Source: Blastomussa wellsi (taxonomy: Eukaryota; Cnidaria; Anthozoa; Scleractinia; Plerogyridae). Taken from it: a stretch of DNA of 64,000 bases. The stretch is taken from contig OX393564.1 of the NCBI GenBank assembly GCA_947652115.1, positions 23,690,576-23,754,575 on the forward strand, read 5' to 3'. Under the pieces are notes generated by a model. It did no database searches and was not told where the DNA came from. It worked only from the letters and a program-made list of their open reading frames with translations. The position numbers were made by a program, and so were the translations under genes. Position 1 is the stretch's first letter, and each line of letters begins with the position of its first letter. Shown here in pieces: positions 48,630-59,540 of this stretch.

Positions 48630-51600
48630 ATGGCAAAGTTTATCGCGAGTACAGTTTTTATAATAGCGTGGAGTGGATTAATCCTGAGGTAAGAATCCAA
48701 ATACGATTGAAAATTTACAATTAACCACCGTTATCCCTCTAACGTTAACACAAGCTTTATTCTACATTCGTTGCCTAAAAAGAGAAACGAGACAAATTTG
48801 TAACAAGACAAATTGAATCTCTCAGGAAGTACAACTGCGCGGTATAGACAAAATGGATGATAACTCAAAGACCGTATCAAAATACTGTACTTTGTCCGAA
48901 AAAAGAACTCGCCTAAATTGAATAATTTACATTCCCAAGAAATCGAACGTTTATTCTTCCAAGTTTGATGCACTAATTAAAATTTTATATCCGATGGCAA
49001 CGCCGTCTAGACTTAAATCCCAAAACAGTTAGGTATCGTTTAAAGTTGTTTCACACTTGAATTCTGAAAACTGCTATTTTTCAAAGAAATACACCCAAAG
49101 GAAGCGTTGATTTTCTATTCATGCTAACCTGGTCTTCACAAAACAAGAACTGGATTTTCTAGATCTGATTTAGTACCGTTACTGCCTTGTTATAATGCGT
49201 CCACCAAAAACATTTCAGTTCTCAATCAGTAGTAAAAGCAGAAAGGCGATACTATAATCCAGCTTTGAATTCTATTTCGCGCAGGTTCTCAACTTAATGA
49301 TTTTTGTGGCTTTTATTTCTTTGCTCTTCATTTTGAATACAATAAGTTAAAATAGAATGTCGGATTACTGTTAATTCTTCATTAGCATTCAACAGCCAGG
49401 ACCTTTCGTGATGAATTAAAAAAATTCTCTCTAAAGCAAAATGTTCGCTGTATTTAATCGTGCATTTCTCCATCCGTCAAATCACCCACCCAGGATAAAC
49501 GTCTACAATAACAAAATTGTGATTTGTCAGATTATAAAACATTGCTTATTTGAGGTAGGGCGTAACGTCTGCATGGAATCTTTCGCACTTAATTACAATG
49601 TTTGTTTTGTATTCGCTTTAATTAATAGAAAACATTAATTTCCGTTAGAGTTTGCCACTGGAGCCCAATATTTTTTCTCATATAACTTCATATTTGTGAG
49701 CACGTGAACTACGATATCGGCTTCATTATAAACTGCACTTCTCGAGCGGGAACAAGTAAACTACAACGACGCCATGTTGAGTGGAAAACTACTCACAACT
49801 TTATTCCCCTGACCATGATGCATAGCGCACCCTAACATCTTCCTTTCTCCGTTTTTTTTTTTTACAACAGGAATAAAAACATGTCTAGCGTTGAACAAGA
49901 AAATCCTGTAAGAGTTCCCAGCTAAAAAACTAGCAAGTGACAAGTGCTGGGTCTCGCAGCATAAATGTATAATAGGCTACTTAGAAAAAAAAAACAAAAT
50001 ATGAACAAGGAATCAAGAACGACGCCATGTTGAGTGGAAAACTACTCACAACTTTATTCCCCTGACCATGATGCATAGCGCACCCTAACAACTTCCAGTC
50101 TTAAGAAATGCGGGTAGCAAACTTCAATAGAAGAGCACGGATATTATAATTACCGATGTGTTAGTGTTTGGATAGTTTTCTTCGTACACACAAAAGAGAG
50201 CCTTAAAGAAGGGTTGCCTCAACTACGGCATTAATGACATTGACCATGGCGACATTCTTTCAGGTCTACGAGCAGGTAACGAGAGTTCTGCTTATTTATG
50301 TTTTTAGTAATAAAGAATAGCCAGCTGCAGATTTTGCATGTGAAAACGTTGAGCCAATGAAGTCATTTAACACCACAAAGCTCAAACAAGATCCAGGCAA
50401 ACAAGACGGAATAGCTTGAGATTTGAACCTTTTTTCAAGCGGTGACGCCGGTGTTCCTAAAACACTTTTTGAGGCCAAAACTGACATCGCCTACTAAATT
50501 TTAAGGACGGTACCTTCTTTTGTTACTGCGCACGTTCTGCGCATCACGCAACGCATCGATCGTACTGGACGCGCGCGCTTGTGGAAATTGCTCGCTGCAA
50601 TTGCTAGCGCGCGACTAAAATGCAATTGTGTCGCTACGAAATCAAGCTTATGGGCGTAACTAAACCAGGAATGGCGGAAAAGGCTATGTCCTCGTGTACC
50701 TCTACACAGGAGCCGATACAAAATACCAAACAATACACTACAACTAACCAAACACTCCTAAACAAAGAAAATACAATGGTGCACCGGAACATGCACGAGG
50801 ACAGAACCGCGGAAAAGCGAAATATCAGTAACCACAGACTGCTAACCGATAAAAATGATTCATTTTAACAGCTAAAAACAAATCGTTCATCATTCAAACG
50901 CAGCCCACAAATTGCTAACTACATATGGCGCAGTGCACGCGTGAAAATTGCGCGAGACGCATTTTTTTTTCGCTGGGGAGGAGACCGAAAAATTGTAACA
51001 GACCCCAAAAGTGACTCCACATAACCTGAAAACAACTCGTATAACTTTTAAAAATGCATGGCGACCCCCACTTTTTATTTTATAAAATGGAAGTGGTAAG
51101 TCTGTAGAACACATGATTAATTTGTCGTTTAGTGCAAAAGTTGTCTTGGATGCTTTTCAGGGCGTGGCAGTAAGAGCTGTTAGAGTAATAATTGGCTCCA
51201 TTGTAATCATTTTGTTAATAAAAACGTGGATCACGCAGTTTCAAAGATAGTATTTGCCAGTTTATGTTTAAGATTTAAGATTCTGCTTATTAAAAACCAA
51301 ATTCAAAGGGAATTTGCAGGAAAATTTCATTCACTTTTACCTTTTTAAAAATTTCACGTCATCACTTTTTCCAGATTTTAAACCTAATTATCGCGAAAGT
51401 TTGCATGGCTACCCCCAATTTTCGTTTTGGATTTCAATAGCCCTTGGTAAGATCTACTTTTCTTGTCAATCTATTTTTGACCTGGCGCGCTTCGCTATTA
51501 AAAGAAAACTGCTGTTTTTTTTTAGCTAAATTACAAAATGGACAAAGTGAAATTGTAACAAGGATTTAAAGCAGCAGAAAACAAATAAAAGAAATTGCTT

Positions 51601-53324
51601 TTAACATCTTAACCTCGATGTGGCTCTCTAAAGTTTTAGGTTCTTTATTCATCTAAGAATTGGAGAAGGTTTTTAAATTATTATGTAACTAACTTATTAA
51701 CCGTCAGCTAAACCACATGCGAATTACACGTTTATCTTTTCCAGCTGTATTTTAGCTGACGAAAGTCGCTGCAACGTAACTGTGTACAAGACAACTCAAG
51801 ATCTGGTATACTGCGTGAAGAATGGTATCCATTACGACAAGACACGGCGACCAAAAGTATCCTTCCCAAGAGGTAGCTTAGCTATCTTGCAGCACAAATT
51901 ATGAAATGTGCAATTAGAGTATAACTTCAAAAACGCTAGAACCTAAAGACGAATTTACACCAGCAGAAACGTTATTCGCGTGGCGGCCATATTGGCTCTA
52001 GACAATAGATTTCGTACCCCGAGCCTCGAGTTGAAATGTTTGGGAACGAGTTTCCGCGTGGCAAAACAAAAGATTTCAATCCCTTGGGACTCAATATGGC
52101 CGCCGTGTTAAAAATTACTATGCCAGTGCTGTAAGGCTTTAAGAGCAGTGATGTCATTCTGAGAAAACATCAGAAAATGTACACTTTAACTTGAAAAAGC
52201 CAGGCTGACTTTTTTCAAGTTTGGTCCTTGTGGCTTCGAAAAAAGCCACAAAATTATTACAGTTTCCCCCTTCCTTCCGCTATATACTTGATATCTTTAT
52301 TTTGATGTTCAAGATCTAGGCACGGTTTGCGTACGAGTGAAAAAGCTCAAGCCATGATTTTAGTGCCTTTTCACTCAAAAAGGAGAAATATCCCCGTGAC
52401 CGCGTCCCTGTAAAAACTATCCTTCGAAACCGGCCTAAACCGTGTGGAATGTCGCTTGATACTTAGCTTAAAAATCAGACGTTATTTCCAAAGATTGGGC
52501 AGAAATATTTTTCCATTCTATAGTAAGAAATTGTCAACGACAGGCATTTTACAGCAAGAAAAATTATAGTATGTAGCGCTTTGCAACACTTTGTCAACAA
52601 AATGGCGGCCACTTCCTAACTTTTATGAAGTGTCCAGTGTCTGTGAAAAAGATTTGGATAATCGAGTTGTTAAGTTTTGAATCGATTTTAACGTTCAATA
52701 CAGTAAGCCCTGTATTATGCTATTTATTCCTAGCTCAGGTGAAAATTGCCCGGCTCAATCTATTTCTACCATTGCCATCGTTATCCATTCTAACTTTCCA
52801 TTGCAATGTAATTTGTCGAGTAACTTCCCAAACTCAACCCATACGCAGAACATTTACCAGGCTTGAACGCATCGACGTAGGGATGGATACTTTAACGGCC
52901 AAAGAATAGATACCAGTACGTTTGGGTGAAAATTAATAGCGTTTCGGGAGGAAGCAGGTTGAAATCTGGCCATATTTAGGACTATATTTCATTCGACAAT
53001 TTATCGTCGATCTGTTGTTTCAATTCTTTCAGATGACCCTGTAGTTGTTAATGTCTCAATTGAAATTGCATCACTTCAAGTTGATACTGGAGATATGGTA
53101 TGGAGTACTGAATTTAATATTATGACTTCTAAAAAAAGTCTCCCCACCATTGTACCATGAATAGATTTTCACGGCGAGTTTTTTCTCTTTTTTTTTTCTT
53201 TGTTCTGTCGACTAACCAGTCTCCAGTCTTACAGGATCTATCTTGTTGGACATGAGATGATAGATCGCCTATGAGGCGTGCAGTGCCAAGTTAGCTATAA
53301 TCATCTCATTTCCAACAAGCGCGA

Positions 53325-53357
<33 letters not shown>

Positions 53358-56300
53358 AAGATAGAAAAATCTTCAAACGTTAAGCTCCTTTTCCGATTTT
53401 TAATAATGAATGCAATGTACTCTGGTACGTTTTAAGTAGCTAGTGATTATTAACTTTGCGCATGGGTAGTTGCAATTGTCCTCTGTAAAGTTATTTTCAT
53501 CTTTCATATCCAAGACTCGTAAGTTTGTATAAAACACTATCAAGATCTGATTGTGCAATTCCTTTCTAGGACTTTTCGTTGGAGTTTTTCTTCAGACAGG
53601 GATGGCATGACCCTAACCTGGCATATGCTGAACAACAAGCAGGCGGAAAGAAGTTTATCGTTTTTAAGGTCGATTTAGTGAAAGACTTGTGGACTCCAGA
53701 CACGTACATTTACGGAATTAGGTCCATACAGACCGTGCAAACCGATAGTGCGGTCCCTGCAAGTGAAGGTTTACGTATATCACCCAACGGAGATGTGCTT
53801 TTTAGTGCGAGGTAAATTTTCGCTCTTTTATAGCAAAGCAAATTAGCTTTACATTGAGTAGATAACCCTATGTTTTCCCTACAAGTCGACAGAACTTTTG
53901 TTGTTTACGACGTCATATCGCGTCTTTTGAGACGCCATCTTGGATTTTCTTAAAAGTCATATATACTAGATAACAACAGAAATTAATCTAGCGTCAAGCA
54001 AGATATGCTCGTGAAATACAAAACTACATGAATTTTGCAATTTTTACGAAGAAAACTTGAAAAATAAAGAATTATGTCAAAAAGTCGATATTTGGCCAGA
54101 ACTTCAACGCGGTTGCCATGGCAATGTCAATCAAAAATCATGGACACACAGTTTACATATCAAAATTTGTGCAAAGGATCGAAAAGGATGAATGAACAGC
54201 TATTGAAAGTTTCAACATCACAGATTAAATATCCTTTCAAAATTGCGAAAAAAAACTCCACTCCCTTGTAGGAAACCAACTCGGAATTCGATTAGAGTTC
54301 AAGGGTTACGAGTTTCATCAATTCCTCCAACTCTCAATGACTACAAGACCATCGAAGGGCCAAGTTCGTTCGAACACTGATTACACAAATCCGCAAAACG
54401 TGCAGAAAAGTTACAAAATCTAACATCTAAATTCACAATTCATCGCGCTTTCAAGGTTTAAAATCCTTGCTTTCGCGGACGGTAGAGGTTGAAGGTCGGA
54501 GATTTTGTTATTTTTCAGGCAAAAATCTTAAATTACTGTACGAGCTTTTTAGCATCTGATCATCTTGTAACAGTACGGAAAAATTCCGAAGCTATAATCA
54601 ATCATTTTTTTGTTTCTGTGTTGTTTTCCAGACTTAGTATGACCCTGTCTTGCTCTATGAACTTTCATGATTTCCCAATGGACAAACAGAAGTGTTTTTT
54701 GAACATCACTAGTTGTAAGTACTTTGTTTCTTTATCGCCCCACGTAAAAGGGAACAAGGTCTTGTATACACTCTTCAGCCTATGAAGGGTCCAAGAGCTA
54801 GTACAACAGCTCTCCAACTTGTCTGGTTACGTAAGTAACGGGGATGTTCGTAGGAAATTCAAGAGTTCGTTGGTTGGTTCCATTCTCGTCCGCAGAGCCA
54901 AAGTTCATTTTGGTCTGCGCCAGGGATCGAGACCTCTGGCTGCCTCCAAGACTGGCACTCAACGATTCACGGTCTCATTGTCAAATATGATTTTCTGAAA
55001 ATTACAGAGCAAGTACTCTGCGCATGCTCAAAAATTGGGACCGACCAGGTCTCGATCCCTGGCGCAGACCAGAAGGATCTTGGGCTATGGGGTCGAGAAT
55101 GGGTTGGTTCAAGCTCATTGTTACTCCTAAAATGCCCTAATGTACAGTGCCAGTTAACAGGTGATAAAATGCGCTTTGAAAACGGGCCCTACGAGGTTCC
55201 ACAGCATGTAACAGCTGTAGCAGCTTGAAATAGAGCGGTATCAAAATTCCTTTTTTAAGGTATCACTCAAGATTACTCAAGCCACCGTCGTTGAACCTTA
55301 CTGAATATTGTGTTACGCATGCAAGGCGTTATTTTTTAAAACGCTCTGTGTAGATACCGTCCGTAACATAACGCCTGCCAGTGAGAACTAACACTGTCTC
55401 AACTCAATTTATTAGTTTTCTACACGGATGATGACATTCACTACGAGTGGGGCGACTTAACAGTGTTGGACAAAACTATCGCCCATTTTAATCTGATGTC
55501 ATTTGAGAAGTCGAAAACTGTCCAAGAGTTTAAGTCAGGTACTGTGGACTATTCTCCGACTAGTTGAAAAAACGAAGATTAGCTCAATATGCAGAGGATT
55601 GTAAATGGTTACCACGCCAATAAATTCATTGGGATTAGTAACATTTTCAGTTAACTGATTTGTTTTATTAGTTAAATAAAGAATTGGCCTAGTTTTGAAA
55701 ATTGCGGGAGACGTTGGATCAAACGGTCTGGGTTCAAGCTCTGACAGGGGTTACACTTAAACGTACCATTTACTCTAACAATGCGTTGCTTCATCCAGGA
55801 GTACATATAAATGGGTACTGGCGGACAGCCCACGTTGCCTTTTTGGATACGTCATACAAAATTCTAACATGACTCTGAAGCTTTTTTTACTTTTTGATAA
55901 AAATGAAAATTGTGTGGTGTATAGTGGACGGGCGTTGACAAAAAGATTGCATAATTTATAAACTAGAATTCTCCAGTCTACTCGAAGTCTAGCTAGTCTC
56001 CTTTACAGCCCTTTGCGTGACATCCCAAAAAACGGCTGCGAAGGAAACTACTCCACTGGTGGATCCAGGCTTCTTTCTAAGGTTACTTTCTTTCTTAAGC
56101 CGATCGCTCCAGGTGGAGCATAGGCCATCGACAACCCTTAGCCAGCGAACTCGAACTTGGACTTTTCGTTCAGTTTCTTTCTAGTTGTATCCTATCAGCT
56201 TCAGTTCCGCATCAGTGTCCTGTCGTCAGCTGTTTCTGGGGCGTCCTCTTCTTTCTCTTCCCTTGGGAATTCCACCTCAGAGCTTGCCGGGTGGTGTTGT

Positions 56301-57883
56301 TTGGTACTTTTCGCAGGGTGTGACCAATCCAGCCCCATTTTCCTTCTGAGGTATGTGCCCGAAAAATAAGGAGGGGTGAGTTGGCGGGGGATCCACTAGA
56401 TCCGCCACTGTACTCGTAGCCGGGGTCACAGTTTTTCTTAATGTTTACTGTACCTCTTATGTTCTGTTACAGGTACATACGGACTACTTACAATAACGTT
56501 TGAATTCAACCGACGCATCAACTTCTACCTTTTAAGTTGGTATCTTCCCGCTTCACTCATCGTTGCGTTGTCGTGGGTGGGTTTTTGGATCGATACCCAA
56601 GCGACGCCAGCTCGCATATCACTCGGAACAATCACGATCTTGGCAATGGGCAGTTTTCTGATTGGAGAGCAGGATGGCTTTCCTAGTGTGTCCTACATAC
56701 GGGCAATTGACATATACCTAATCACGTGTTTTTTGTTTGTGTTCGGCTGCATGGTGGAGTATGCTTTTGTCCATTACGCAAAGAGACGAATGGTGGAAAA
56801 TCGAGAAAACCGCAAGGCAATCGCCACGGAGGTATGATCTGTATTCAGCAATGTAGGAAACAGTTTCGATGAATTAATACTACGACATTCTTTGGTCGGT
56901 CCCAAGTGTCAGCCTACCCGCTTGAGAGTGGCAGTAGGGGCGAGGAGACTGCTGACATTTGATTGACCAACTAAAATGCTGAGGGAGAGGGTTAATCTGC
57001 GATGGATTAGCATCCTAATCGCAATACTCCAATCCATTTTCGCTAAAGAAACGCGAAATAAGTAATGGTACCAAGGGATCGCTTGTTTCCTTCTATTCCA
57101 AGGATCCACTGAACGTAGATGCTGTGGGAGTCGCGGTGGCGTAATCGTCAGTGCACTGGACTACGGATCGAACGCGTCTCGGTCCGAGTTCGAGCCCTGG
57201 CCGGAGCACTGCGTAATGTGTTCTTCGGCAAGACACTTTACACTTTAGTGCCTCTCTCGACCTAGAAGGTATAAATGGGTACCGGCGAATTGTTGGGGCA
57301 GCCTGACAGAATGCTGGGAAATAACCTGCCATAGACTAGTATCCCATCCAGGGGGGTCCGGCGGGTAGCAATCAGACTCCTAGCCGCTTCACGCTATAGA
57401 AAACGATCCAGTTGGGCATAGAAAATTTTACTTTTATGTAGAGGATATTACACGGCGACACGAAGATTTGAATGTTATTTTCAAGGTGTAAGTCGTATTT
57501 AAGAGAGAAAAGGAATTAAATCTTCCTAAAATGTTTCACATCCAATCCTTACATAGGTTAAGGAGTCCATTTCTTCCAATCCACACCCGGAGGACAAAAA
57601 AACAACAAATGGCGTGATTAACGGGGAATTCATGGACATACTTACTCCAGCGCATCCACAAGACGTCCTACAGTGGAACAACTTTCTGCCAACGACCGAC
57701 ACCGTGTACAACGCAACAGAAGTTAAGAAAAAGCCCTCTTTCTTTAGATCCCACAAGCCGCGACTCTCAGGACGGTTCGTGATTTGCTGGGCAACAAAAC
57801 TTGACGAAATTTGCCGCTTGGCATTTCCACTGACTTTCTTTGTGTTGAGTATCGCGTATTGGGTCATATTTCTTTTTCGTTGA
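48630..57883 (+). CDS. Cys-loop ligand-gated ion channel, GABA-A/glycine receptor type (8 exons, 461 aa)
   Basis: A plasma-membrane pentameric channel subunit. Exons: 48630-48688, 51745-51872, 53033-53097, 53570-53811, 54632-54714, 55416-55538, 56473-56831 and 57557-57883; total 462 codons with phases matching. Exon 1 encodes the signal peptide (MAKFIASTVFIIAWSGLIL). The extracellular domain has the LWTPDTYI motif and the Cys-loop C172-x13-C186 (CSMNFHDFPMDKQKC). M1 starts near FYLLSWYLP (251-259). The M1-M2 linker reads P279-A280-R281, the signature of anion-selective members, followed by M2 ISLGTITILAMGS and M3. A short cytoplasmic loop leads to M4 (ICRLAFPLTFFVLSIAYWVI) ending at the stop, as usual. 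The ligand (GABA, glycine, glutamate or other) cannot be read from the sequence. Introns carry a 73-bp direct repeat, SINE pieces and a foldback element. An in-frame upstream start at 48411 is possible but would bury the signal peptide. Confidence 0.92.
49765..49837 (+). repeat. 73-bp exact direct repeat, copy 1
   Basis: The segment from aacgacgccatgttgagtgg to gcgcaccctaaca recurs without a mismatch at 50018-50090, 253 bases downstream, in receptor intron 1. The bases between carry an A-rich run before the second copy. Confidence 0.85.
50018..50090 (+). repeat. 73-bp exact direct repeat, copy 2
   Basis: Identical to 49765-49837. Both copies have different left flanks and a shared cttcc shortly after the right end. 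This suggests a local duplication or two insertions of one short element. Confidence 0.85.
54890..55103. mobile_element. Foldback element, same family as 26339 and 47209
   Basis: The outer ends ccattctcgtccgcagagcc and a complementary ggggtcgagaatggg bound it. Inner arms tctgcgccagggatcgagac and gtctcgatccctggcgcaga are perfect inverted copies of 20 bases. It lies in receptor intron 5. Confidence 0.65.
55712..55850 (+). repeat. SINE fragment in receptor intron 6
   Basis: A B-box-like ggtctgggttcaagctctgac is followed by a tail with gagtacatataaatgggtac and ggcggacagcc, similar to the copy at 57124. The head is truncated. Confidence 0.5.
57124..57425 (+). repeat. tRNA-derived SINE in receptor intron 7
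   Basis: This is the best preserved head of the family: gcggtggcgtaatcgtcagtgc (A box) and gagttcgagccctggc (B box). The common tail follows, with acctgccatagactagtatc and cttcacgctat. It lies 130 bases upstream of the last receptor exon. Confidence 0.7.
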
Positions 57884-58019
57884 ATGGTGGAGTGCTGCTT
57901 TGAACTCAAAACAGAAAAAGCTAGCCAACAACTTTCCTCAAGAGTGCAATCTCTCTCATGTTCAAGTAACCCGGAATTACATTATTTTTACGTTACTACG
58001 TTCGGTGCACGGTCCACCT

Positions 58020-58116
58020 TAGCCTCTCACGCAGGCGTTAATTATTAGGGGATTGCGTTACACTTGTCCCCACTAAGTGTAACGCAATCCCCTAATAAAG
58101 CCTGCGTGGGAGGCTG
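58020..58116. repeat. Palindrome with ttaggggattgcgtt arms
   Basis: The arms attaggggattgcgttacact and agtgtaacgcaatcccctaat are exact inverted copies, extended by agcctctcacgcagg and cctgcgtgggaggct. Part of the same arm recurs at 62287-62306, joined directly to an aggaggct end. Confidence 0.7.
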
Positions 58117-58152
58117 CCTACTCCACTAATAAAAAAGACTCCGTGACGACCC

Positions 58153-58695
58153 CGTTTACATGGAGGACCCCGGTTAGGTGAACTAACTCGCCTAGGTGGG
58201 GTGACGCGCTTGTAAATTCAATTTCTCAATTTTTGCTGATCGCGTTTACATGATAGATAGGGGTAAGCCACCCAGTCTGCCGGGTAGGGTAACACGCCTA
58301 GCCATGTAAACGCTTCACTATCGATGGAGTAATTCGCCAAGCCGGGGTCGTGTTTGCCATGTTAGCGTTTCACAGTGGTGGGGTAACCTGCCTACCCGGG
58401 GGGAAAGTGAAAGTGCGCCAAATGCGAATTACAAGTGATAACAAGATGCCACATATAGCACTGAATCGTTGCAGCAAAATCCGTTAGTGAAAGTAGAAGA
58501 GCATTAACCGCCAAAATGAGTCGCGCGTCAGCGAGTGTTTACGTGCTTAGTGGCCACACAGTAACGGGTCGTGTTAAATGTGACAGTTCACCCCTCCACC
58601 CTGGAGTCGATAGATTGCATGTAAACGCGAGCTATTTTTCGACCCCACCTAGGCGGATTACCTTCCCTACCAGGGGTCCCAACCTCCATGTAAAC
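58153..58695. mobile_element. 543-bp MITE-like element with internal terminus-like repeats
   Basis: The left terminus cgtttacatggagg and the right terminus cctccatgtaaac are inverted copies. Inside, variants of gtttacat/atgtaaac next to gggtag and ccgcct words recur at about 58247, 58305 and 58355. These look like degenerate copies of the ends. There is no convincing ORF. Confidence 0.65.
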
Positions 58696-59094
58696 AGGTT
58701 CTATGTCATCTTTGTTAATACATAAAAGTTCCTTCCGATCAAAGATATGGACCGCGAAATAACAGTTTCCAAAAGGAAGAAAAACACAATAAACAAGGAT
58801 ACAAATAGCTGACAAGAATCAAGGATTATTTCGAATAAGGAAGATTACAGGAAGGACTGTACTTGAAAAGCGTGAAAATCTAGGCTAAACTTTCCAAGCT
58901 TTGTCTTCCATTTAAAGGCTCTTTTAATAATTACTGGCAAAACATAAAGCACCTGCTAGTAGTTTGTTGTGGGGGAAATGCGAATTAATGTCTCAATAAC
59001 ACGTAAAATTTAACTTTAATTTAAATAAATAGAAATAAACCAATAACAGAAATCAAATCTTGTACATGAAGTGAACTTATGGCGATGTTTCTCG

Positions 59095-59226
59095 TGACGT
59101 CACCCATTGTTATTAATATGTCAACCAGAACCTATCTGGCTGTTGAAACAATTACTTGTTTTGTTCCGCGGTTGGCATATTTGAATATCAAAAGAATGTC
59201 ACGTCAATGTTTGTAAACAAGAAATA
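59095..59226. repeat. Dispersed repeat, copy 2
   Basis: The words gtgacgtcacccattgttat, caaccagaacctatctggct and tcaatgtttgtaaacaa occur in the same order and spacing as at 13503-13640. Identity is high but not perfect. Confidence 0.5.
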
Positions 59227-59540
59227 TCGCTTTTTTATCTCATTTCCCATCAGCCGAGACCATTTCGTGACTAATTCACGATGGCTGATAGTGTTAACAC
59301 ACATCTGAGTGCCCGGACTGACCGCGCTGTGATTAGATGTTGGTCCCTGTAAGTTTCCTGGGTGGGGACTGGGGATAGGAAGAAGGCTGGACCGATAGAG
59401 GGTGTACGGGCCTGATCTAAATACGAGCTACCACGAAAATACTCTAAATAAAAATTCACCCTCCCATCCCCCCACCACCACTATTTTTCTCGATTTGTCA
59501 AGTAAAAAAGTCATCTTCAATCGTTTGTAGCATATCTGGA

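Larger units (their letters stand above)
57884..59540. other. Repeat-rich intergenic region
   Basis: The receptor 3' UTR is followed by a 97-base palindrome (58020-58116), a 543-base MITE-like element (58153-58695) and a dispersed repeat copy (59095-59226). The receptor and the minus-strand gene beyond converge here. The only nearby AATAAA on the plus strand (about 58093) lies inside the palindrome. No supported gene is seen. Confidence 0.5.
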
